In this document: positions 58,568 to 64,000 of the stretch, one piece after another
Layout of the letters: every line of letters begins with the position of its first letter
How positions within the stretch are numbered: position 1 is the stretch's first letter
DNA from: Ancylobacter sonchi
Lineage (GTDB): Bacteria > Pseudomonadota > Alphaproteobacteria > Rhizobiales > Xanthobacteraceae
DNA: 64,000 nt
Direction of reading: 5' to 3'
Assembly: GCF_018390695.1 (NCBI RefSeq)
Contig: NZ_JAHBGF010000013.1
Coordinates: 79,784-143,783 of the forward strand
Translations under genes and position numbers: made by a program
Notes under the pieces: generated by a model
Told to the model about the DNA's origin: nothing
What the model saw: the letters and a program-made list of their open reading frames with translations, nothing else
Databases searched by the model: none

Positions 58568-58882
58568 GTGGGGGATGCCCGTGATCCTCCGCCCATGCGC
58601 CAGCCCCGCCCTTTCAATCCAAAGAAATCAGCCATTGTGGGCAGTGAAGCGGCATCGCAAAATGCGAGCTCGGCTGGCGCTCCGCTCTCAAAGATGCGGT
58701 CCCGTGATGCGTGCAACGTTCAAAGTTCCGCCCAAAGCCTTGCGCCGGCTGGGTTAGGCGGTCATGATTCCAAGATCTTGCATGTCACCGATGACTGGCC
58801 ATCGAGCGTTCCGATCACACATGAAGAAGTCGATGTGATCGAGGCCTTCCTCAGGCGCGAGATTGATGCGCTGCTAAGGTGA
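58568..58882 (+). CDS. Small hypothetical protein upstream of the recombinase
   Basis: Up to 104 aa. Only the last third looks like real protein: ILHVTDDWPSSVPITHEEVDVIEAFLRREIDALLR, a short acidic module of the kind often encoded just before recombinase genes in alphaproteobacterial elements. The first two thirds are low-complexity and may be noncoding; an internal ATG at 58694 is an alternative start. The stop is 34 bp before the recombinase start, so co-transcription is likely. Function unknown. Confidence 0.45.
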   Translation: MGDARDPPPMRQPRPFNPKKSAIVGSEAASQNASSAGAPLSKMRSRDACNVQSSAQSLAPAGLGGHDSKILHVTDDWPSSVPITHEEVDVIEAFLRREIDALLR

Positions 58883-58916
58883 CGGTGTCGAAGGAACCTT
58901 AGGGAGACGATGGGCC

Positions 58917-60581
58917 GTGAACGTTACCTTGCCGATCACCAGCCGGGCCGCCCTCTATCTTCGGGTCTCGACCACACGGCAGGCCGACGTTGACCTCTCC
59001 ATCCCAGACCAGCGCCTCCAGACCGCCGCCTACTGCGAACGGCAAGGATGGTCCGTTGTTGCGGAGTATGTGGAGCCCGGTGCGTCGGCCATGGACGACA
59101 GTCGGCATGAATTCCAGCGGATGATCGAACGCGCCAGCGATGATGATCGCCCATTCGATGTCATCGTCGTCCATAGCTTCAGCCGGTTCTTCCGCGATGC
59201 CTTTGGGCTGGAAATGTATATCCGCCGCCTCGCGAAACACGGCGTGCGACTCGTCTCCATCACCCAGGAGCTCGGGGATGATCCGGCCCAGGTGATGATG
59301 CGGCAGGTCATCGCCCTGTTTGACGAGTACCAGTCGCGCGAGAACGCCAAGCACGTGCTGCGGGCCATGAAGGAGAATGCCCGGCAGGGCTTCTATAACG
59401 GCGCCCGCCCGCCGCTCGGCTTCACGCTCGAAGAGGTCGAGAAGCGCGGCCATCGCACCAAGAAGCGGATCGTCATCGATCCGGTTGAGGCCGAACTGGT
59501 GCGGCTCATGTTCGATCTTTACCTGCAGGGAGACGGCACATCTGGCCCCATGGGCATCAAGGAGATCACCAAGCACCTCAACGCCAAGGGCTACCGCACC
59601 CGCGTGGGAGCCCGTTATGGCGTCGGCACTATCCACGGAATCCTGACCAATCCCGTCTATATCGGGGAGTGGAGCTTTAATAAGCGCAGCTCGAAAACCG
59701 GCCAGGTGAAGCCGCAGCATGAGGTCATTCCGATTGCCGTGCCGGCGATCCTTGAGCGTAGTACTTTTGAGAAAGTGCACAAAACGCTTCGAGCGAAAAA
59801 CCCACGCAACAGCCCACCTCGGGCAATTTCAGGCCCGATCCTGCTCACCGGGCTTGCCTACTGCGCCTGTTGCGGCAGCGCCATGACGTTGCGCACCGGC
59901 ACATCAAAGAGCGGCAGGGTCTATCGCTATTACAGCTGCTCCACTTCTGGCCGTGTCGGTAAATCCGCGTGCAAAGGACGAACGGTGCCGATGGAAAAGC
60001 TCGACCATCTGGTCACGCGTCATGTGGCGGAACGGGTCCTGATGCCCGAGCGGCTGGAGGCGCTGCTGCAGTCTGTCGTCGAGCGGCGAACGAAGGCCGA
60101 TGCTGAAGTTCAGGCGCGGATCGATGAATTGTCGCGCGAAAGGACGACGGCGGAAGATAAGCTTCGCCGGCTCTACCAGCTTGTCGCCGACGGCATCGCC
60201 GAACCGGACGACATGCTCAAGGAGCAGCTCACCAAGCTCAAAGCAGACCGGGATCGGTCGCATTCAGCGCTGGAGCGTATCGCGAATCAAGGTGCAGCCG
60301 CTGGTCGGCTTGACCCGGAGAAGCTTGCCCGCTTCGGGCAGCTGATACGCAAAAACATCACGAATGGTGAAGTGTCGTTCCGCAAAGTCTATCTGCGCTC
60401 GCTGATCGATGCTGTCGAGGTCGACCAGCACGTCGTGCGCATTCACGGATCAAGGTCAGTGCTTGAAAGAGCCGTACTCGCCGATCAAGCCACCCAGCCA
60501 GGTGTTCGCGGTTTTGTACGGAAGTGGCGCTCCCATGGGGAATCGAACCCCAGTTTTCGCCGTGAGAGGGCGACGTCCTAA
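58917..60581 (+). CDS. Large serine recombinase
   Basis: 554-aa site-specific recombinase. Catalytic Ser18 lies in AALYLRVSTTRQ; the resolvase domain continues with VIVVHSFSRFFRDAFGLEMYIRRL; a Recombinase domain follows (MFDLYLQGDG..., GVGTIHGILTNPVYIGEW) and a zinc ribbon with CACCGSAMTLRTG and YRYYSCSTSGRVGKSACKG. A coiled coil spans roughly residues 390-460. The last 17 or so residues (SHGESNPSFRRERATS) are encoded by the antisense of a tRNA-Glu gene, which the reading frame enters. It would integrate or excise an element at that tRNA. Confidence 0.93.
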   Translation: MNVTLPITSRAALYLRVSTTRQADVDLSIPDQRLQTAAYCERQGWSVVAEYVEPGASAMDDSRHEFQRMIERASDDDRPFDVIVVHSFSRFFRDAFGLEMYIRRLAKHGVRLVSITQELGDDPAQVMMRQVIALFDEYQSRENAKHVLRAMKENARQGFYNGARPPLGFTLEEVEKRGHRTKKRIVIDPVEAELVRLMFDLYLQGDGTSGPMGIKEITKHLNAKGYRTRVGARYGVGTIHGILTNPVYIGEWSFNKRSSKTGQVKPQHEVIPIAVPAILERSTFEKVHKTLRAKNPRNSPPRAISGPILLTGLAYCACCGSAMTLRTGTSKSGRVYRYYSCSTSGRVGKSACKGRTVPMEKLDHLVTRHVAERVLMPERLEALLQSVVERRTKADAEVQARIDELSRERTTAEDKLRRLYQLVADGIAEPDDMLKEQLTKLKADRDRSHSALERIANQGAAAGRLDPEKLARFGQLIRKNITNGEVSFRKVYLRSLIDAVEVDQHVVRIHGSRSVLERAVLADQATQPGVRGFVRKWRSHGESNPSFRRERATS

Positions 60582-60599
60582 CCGCTAGACGATGGGAGC
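60525..60599 (-). tRNA. tRNA-Glu (anticodon CTC)
   Basis: On the minus strand the sequence folds as a tRNA of 75 nt including an encoded CCA (60525-60527). Acceptor stem GCTCCCA/TGGGAGC, D-arm with TAGCGGTTAGGA, anticodon stem TCGCC/GGCGA around CTCTCAC giving anticodon CTC (Glu), and T-arm with GGGGTTCGATTCCCC. The 3' half, from the T-arm to CCA, is overlapped by the 3' end of the serine recombinase gene on the other strand. Confidence 0.95.
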
Positions 60600-60705
60600 T
60601 TAGCGACAGGCGCGTCTCATAAGGGCAAAGCGGATGCATGGCAAGGGCGTCCCGCGAAATTCACGCGGCATGTCCACAGCCCCCCGCTCATCGGCGGAAA
60701 TCGCC

Positions 60706-61044
60706 TCACGGCTCGTGAGCGTAGCTCACCACACCGCGCGGCGCCCGCGTCTCCAGATCGAACAGCCGCGTCTCGACCACGCCCTGGCGGTTCACCGTGA
60801 CGGCCAGCAGGCCGTCGGCCACCGTGCTCGACAGCACCTGCGCGCCCTGCGGCAGCAAAATTGTGCCGCCGATCTCCTTCGGCGCGCTTTTCCAGCCGAC
60901 CATGACCCTGTATCCGATGGCCCCGAACAGGGCGAGAAAGCCGAAACCCATCAATATGCCGGAAAAGGCCGCGAAGCCGCGCAGCTTGCGCAGCACGCGC
61001 TCCTGCTGGGGATCAAGCTTGTCGTCTGTATCGGGAGAAGTCAT
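60706..61044 (-). CDS. DUF6476-like single-pass membrane protein
   Basis: 112-aa protein with a short cytoplasmic N-terminus (MTSPDTDDKLDPQQERVLRKLRGF), one hydrophobic helix (AAFSGILMGFGFLALFGAIGYRVMVGW) and a beta-rich C-terminus (GGTILLPQGAQVLSSTVADGLLAVTVNRQGVVETRLFDLET). Small proteins of this kind adjoin rluD/rpoH in Hyphomicrobiales and are annotated DUF6476. Function unknown. Its start region overlaps the divergent pseudouridine synthase start; a second ATG 6 bp upstream is possible. Confidence 0.78.
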   Translation of the reverse strand: MTSPDTDDKLDPQQERVLRKLRGFAAFSGILMGFGFLALFGAIGYRVMVGWKSAPKEIGGTILLPQGAQVLSSTVADGLLAVTVNRQGVVETRLFDLETRAPRGVVSYAHEP

Positions 61045-62095
61045 GAGCATACCGCCGGACGAGCCGCTGGAGGATTTCGATGATGCCGACGACGCTGCGG
61101 CCGACGGCACGCGCCTCGATATCATCGCCGCGCCGGAGGATGAAGGCCTGCGGCTCGATCGCATGCTGGTACGTCACCTGCCGGATATGAGCCGCACCCG
61201 GCTGCAGGCGCTGCTCGCCGACGGGCGCCTCACCCGCGACGGCAGGCCGGTCACCGGCGGCGCGACGCGGGTGACGGCCGGCGCCCGCTTCGCCCTGACC
61301 CTGCCGCCCCCCGAGCCGGCCGAGCCGGTTCCCCAGCCCATCCCGCTTGCCATCGTCTATGAGGACGACGACCTGATCGTCGTCGACAAGCCCGCCGGCA
61401 TGGTGGTGCATCCCGCCCCGGGCAACCCGGATGGCACTCTGGTCAACGCGCTCCTATATCACTGCGGTGACAGTCTTTCCGGTATTGGCGGTGTGCGCCG
61501 CCCCGGCATCGTGCACCGGCTCGACAAGGAGACCTCCGGCCTGCTCGTCGTCGCCAAGAACGATCGCGCCCATCGCGCCCTCGCCGAGCAATTCGCCGAC
61601 CATGGCCGCACCGGCCCGCTGGAGCGGCTTTATGTCGCCTTCGCCTGGGGCGTCCCGGAGCAGCCGCGCGGCACAGTGGAGGCGCCATTGGCCCGCCATC
61701 CGGTCTCGCGCGAGCGCATCGCGGTGCGGCCTAGCGGGCGCTTCGCCATCACCCATTGGGAGCGCACGGCCATCTATGTCGACGCCGAGGGGCGGCCGGT
61801 GGCGAGCCGCATCGAGTGCCAGCTGGAGACCGGCCGCACCCACCAGATCCGCGTGCATTTGGGACATATCGGCCATCCGCTGCTCGGCGACGCGCTTTAT
61901 GGCCAGGGTTTCCGCACCAAGGCCGCACGGCTCACGGCGCCCGCTCGCACGGCACTGGAAAGCCTTTCCGGTCAAGCGCTTCACGCCGCCCGGCTCGGCT
62001 TCGCCCATCCGACGAGCGGCGAGGTGATGCGTTTCGAGAGCTCGCTGCGACCCGATCTCGCCCGGCTGGAAGCCGCCCTCGCCGACGCGGGTTGA
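61043..62095 (+). CDS. RluA-family 23S rRNA pseudouridine synthase (RluD-like)
   Basis: 350-aa enzyme with an N-terminal S4 domain (LRLDRMLVRHLPDMSRTRLQALLADGRLTRDG) and an RluA catalytic domain. The catalytic Asp lies in PGIVHRLDKETSGLLVVAKND; VVDKPAGMVVHPAPGN and the QLETGRTHQIRVHLGHIGHPLLGD block are diagnostic. It isomerises uridines in helix 69 of 23S rRNA if truly RluD. Starts one base into the divergent small gene and is followed by rpoH. Confidence 0.94.
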   Translation: MSIPPDEPLEDFDDADDAAADGTRLDIIAAPEDEGLRLDRMLVRHLPDMSRTRLQALLADGRLTRDGRPVTGGATRVTAGARFALTLPPPEPAEPVPQPIPLAIVYEDDDLIVVDKPAGMVVHPAPGNPDGTLVNALLYHCGDSLSGIGGVRRPGIVHRLDKETSGLLVVAKNDRAHRALAEQFADHGRTGPLERLYVAFAWGVPEQPRGTVEAPLARHPVSRERIAVRPSGRFAITHWERTAIYVDAEGRPVASRIECQLETGRTHQIRVHLGHIGHPLLGDALYGQGFRTKAARLTAPARTALESLSGQALHAARLGFAHPTSGEVMRFESSLRPDLARLEAALADAG

Positions 62096-62242
62096 TCCTC
62101 CGGCTCAAGCCATCGTGACCGGTTTTCATGATGCCATTGCGCAAAACCGATACGATGCTGCTATGCTAGTTTCCCGGCCGGCGACATGCGGCCGAGCATT
62201 CTGGTCGCCCTCAGGGGACCAAAACGAAAGGAGGGCGCTGCC

Positions 62243-63151
62243 ATGGCCCGTTCCGCAATGACGATACCGTCGGCCGAAGGCGGCCTTGGCCAGTATCTGG
62301 CCGAGATCCGCAAGTTCCCGATGCTGGAACCGCAGGAAGAATATATGCTCGCCAAGCGTTGGCGCGAGCATAACGATCCCAATGCCGCTCAGAAACTCGT
62401 GACCAGCCATCTGCGCCTCGTGGCGAAGATCGCGATGGGCTATCGCGGCTATGGCCTGCCGATTTCCGAGGTGATCTCCGAGGGCAATGTCGGCCTGATG
62501 CAGGCGGTCAAGCGTTTCGAACCCGACAAGGGCTTCCGCCTGGCCACCTATGCCATGTGGTGGATCAAGGCCTCGATCCAGGAATACATCCTGCGCTCCT
62601 GGAGCTTGGTGAAGATGGGCACGACCGCGGCCCAGAAGAAGCTTTTCTTCAATCTCCGCAAGGCGAAGAGCCAGATTTCCGCCCTCGAGGAAGGGGATCT
62701 GCGGCCCGACCAGGTCGCGCAGATCGCCACCAAGCTCGGCGTCACCGAACAGGACGTGGTGGAGATGAATCGTCGCCTCGGCGGCGATTCCTCGCTCAAC
62801 GCTCCGTTGCGCGGCGATGTCGAGGGCGGCGGTGAATGGCAGGACTGGCTCGCCGACGATCGCGACAGCCAGGAGACCCTGCTGGCCGAGACCGAGGAAT
62901 TCGACAACCGGCGCAATGCCCTGGCCGGCGCGCTCTCGGTGCTGAACGACCGCGAGCGGCGGATCTTCGAGGCTCGCCGCCTGTCCGACGATCCGATGAC
63001 GCTGGAGGACCTCGCCGCCGAGTTCGGCGTGTCGCGCGAGCGTGTCCGCCAGATCGAGGTCCGCGCCTTCGAGAAGGTGCAGAAGGCGGTCATCGACCGG
63101 GTCAGCCAGATGGAGGCGACCGGTGCGCGCGAGGCCGTGCCGGCGCATTGA
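62243..63151 (+). CDS. rpoH: RNA polymerase sigma-32 factor
   Basis: 302-aa heat-shock sigma factor. Region 2: HLRLVAKIAMGYRGYGLPISEVISEGNVGLMQAVKRFEPDKGFRLATYAMWWIKASIQEYIL; the RpoH box QKKLFFNLRKAKS distinguishes it from sigma-70; region 4: DDPMTLEDLAAEFGVSRERVRQIEVRAFEKVQKAV. AAAGGAGGG 8 bp before the ATG of MARSAMTIPSAEGG fixes the start; the longer frame is not used. Controls chaperones such as htpG, also in this window. Ends in a strong hairpin. Confidence 0.96.
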   Translation: MARSAMTIPSAEGGLGQYLAEIRKFPMLEPQEEYMLAKRWREHNDPNAAQKLVTSHLRLVAKIAMGYRGYGLPISEVISEGNVGLMQAVKRFEPDKGFRLATYAMWWIKASIQEYILRSWSLVKMGTTAAQKKLFFNLRKAKSQISALEEGDLRPDQVAQIATKLGVTEQDVVEMNRRLGGDSSLNAPLRGDVEGGGEWQDWLADDRDSQETLLAETEEFDNRRNALAGALSVLNDRERRIFEARRLSDDPMTLEDLAAEFGVSRERVRQIEVRAFEKVQKAVIDRVSQMEATGAREAVPAH

Positions 63152-63159
63152 GGCGGCGG

Positions 63160-63182
63160 CCGGCGCCCGTCCCGGGCGCCGG
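63160..63182 (+). terminator. Hairpin terminator after rpoH
   Basis: CCGGCGCCCG at 63160-63169 and CGGGCGCCGG at 63173-63182, a perfect 10-bp stem with 3-nt loop, 8 bp after the rpoH stop. It is followed by AAATCG and no T-run, so termination is likely but not certain. It also lies at the end of the convergent CBS gene. Confidence 0.6.
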
Positions 63183-63198
63183 AAATCGCTTGCGCCTG

Positions 63199-63663
63199 TC
63201 AGGCCTGCAGCCGAGGAGCCTCGACTCCTGAGCGCTCGGTGTTCGGCCGCAGGGAAGATTCCGCAGCTTTTCTAACATCATAGGCGAGCACGTCGCGGAT
63301 GGAGAGCACCCCGACCAGCTGATGGTCCTCAAGGACCGGCAGGTGGCGGACATGGTGCGTATCCATCAGCGCCCGGACATGGTCGACACTGTCATCCATC
63401 TGGCAGGAGATCATGTTGCGCGACATGAGGTCGGCGACCGGCGTCTTGAGTGCGGTGACGCCGCGCTCGGCAATGGCGCGCACCACGTCACGCTCGGAGA
63501 ATATGCCGACGACGGTGTCGCCCTCCGAGCCGCAGGCGTCCTTCACCACCACGGCGCCGATGCGCTCGCGATTAAGCAAAGTAGCTGCGATTTCAACGCT
63601 TTCCGTCATGCGCACGGTGGGGACGCGCGCGGGTTTCAGCTGCATGAGATCGGCGACGAGCAT
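63199..63663 (-). CDS. CBS-domain protein
   Basis: 154-aa protein made of two CBS repeats: VADLMQLKPARVPTVRMTESVEIAATLLNRERIGAVVVKD...VVGIFSERDVVRAIAERG and VADLMSRNMISCQMDDSVDHVRALMDTHHVRHLPVLEDHQLVGVLSIRDVLAYDV. The pair forms a Bateman module that binds adenine nucleotides; no catalytic domain is attached. Single-module CBS proteins are common in alphaproteobacteria and their targets are mostly unknown. Convergent with rpoH. Confidence 0.93.
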   Translation of the reverse strand: MLVADLMQLKPARVPTVRMTESVEIAATLLNRERIGAVVVKDACGSEGDTVVGIFSERDVVRAIAERGVTALKTPVADLMSRNMISCQMDDSVDHVRALMDTHHVRHLPVLEDHQLVGVLSIRDVLAYDVRKAAESSLRPNTERSGVEAPRLQA

Positions 63664-64000
63664 GGCGGTCCTCTCCCTGTGGGGCCTGCACGGTCATCAG
63701 CATCTTGGACTTATTCTTAGGCCTAATGCTGGTATGCAATACACCTGTTGTCAACGAGAAGACGTTGCGCGCCGCAGCACACCACTTTGCAGTGCAGTGG
63801 GGTCGCCGATGGGGCCGATCTGGCGGGTTGGTTGTCGGGTGGGGCCAGCGTGGCGGGGCGCCTCGGGCCTGCGGCCGGCTCTGAACACGAAGGGCGCCCT
63901 CCCGGGTGGGAGAGCGCCCTCTGCCGTGTGTCGATGTCGCGATGGCGACGAACGGGCCGGGAAGCCGGGGACGGGATCCGCCCGATCACTCGGACGGGGT
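63664..64000. other. Intergenic to window end, with one hairpin
   Basis: No supported gene. A GC-rich hairpin, GGGCGCCCTCCC (63892-63903), loop GGGT, GGGAGAGCGCCC (63908-63919) with one mismatch, could terminate a gene entering from the right on the minus strand. There is no T-run on either side. Confidence 0.45.

Noticed and set aside
58353..58757. 134-codon plus-strand frame upstream of the recombinase
   Set aside because: Begins inside a dispersed noncoding repeat and has no family features; only the frame ending at 58882 has a plausible C-terminal module.
62137..62167. Sigma-70-like promoter for rpoH (TTGCGC, 19 bp, TATGCT)
   Set aside because: The spacer is longer than usual and the elements match weakly; not strong enough to annotate.

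Overview
The window is high-GC DNA (roughly two thirds G+C by eye) with the gene content of an alphaproteobacterium. The group RluD-type pseudouridine synthase / DUF6476-like protein / rpoH at 60.7-63.2 kb and the several TRAP transporters point to Hyphomicrobiales, possibly Xanthobacteraceae-like (Ancylobacter/Starkeya); the family-level guess is inference. It looks like core chromosome interrupted by accessory blocks.

Layout. 0-1.8 kb: end of an iron-siderophore/heme-type ABC importer. 1.9-22.1 kb: a redox/catabolic island with IS1182-family copies on both sides (a truncated relic at 1.9-2.5 kb, an intact element at 20.6-22.1 kb next to a truncated IS110 gene). It holds a LysR-controlled operon (EthD-like protein, tautomerase-like protein, metallo-beta-lactamase-fold hydrolase), a MarR-linked operon (frameshifted MFS transporter, aldo/keto reductase, thiolase, tautomerase, MDR reductase, SDR) and a TetR-linked operon (SDR, old yellow enzyme, two MDR reductases, alpha/beta hydrolase, MATE remnant, MaoC hydratase). 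22.1-26.3 kb: a LysR-linked operon with a frameshifted serine hydrolase. 26.4-28.3 kb: htpG. 28.4-33.6 kb: mobile-element remains with a Tat-signal hypothetical protein, an XRE regulator with a perfect palindromic operator, an oriT-like repeat region, a VirD2/DUF3363-type relaxase and an unknown protein.

34.0-45.7 kb: two TRAP systems and a GntR regulator. The larger operon (Zn-dependent dehydrogenase, DctP, DctQ, DctM, fructuronate reductase-like, mannonate dehydratase, TIM-barrel epimerase) fits L-gulonate/D-mannonate-type sugar acid catabolism toward 2-keto-3-deoxygluconate. A 15-bp motif is shared by its promoter and the GntR promoter.

45.9-49.7 kb: a bufferin-type RiPP operon (DUF2282 precursor, DUF692/MNIO enzyme, DUF2063 partner, DoxX) divergent from an ECF sigma factor and NrsF-like anti-sigma factor; both divergent promoters have the same GTAACG-N16-CGAA architecture. 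49.8-58.2 kb: a polyol-type operon (TRAP transporter, two FAD enzymes, GlpK-like FGGY kinase) opposite a DeoR/GlpR regulator with repeated operator-like sites. 58.2-60.6 kb: a large serine recombinase whose 3' end runs into a tRNA-Glu gene, marking a likely integration junction. 60.7-64 kb: housekeeping genes (DUF6476-like, RluD-type, rpoH, CBS-domain protein).

The most distinctive content is the metal-stress bufferin locus with its paired ECF promoters, the inferred GntR sugar-acid regulon, the oriT-like region, the tRNA-Glu/recombinase junction, and the IS-flanked redox island in which two genes have single-base frameshifts or decay.
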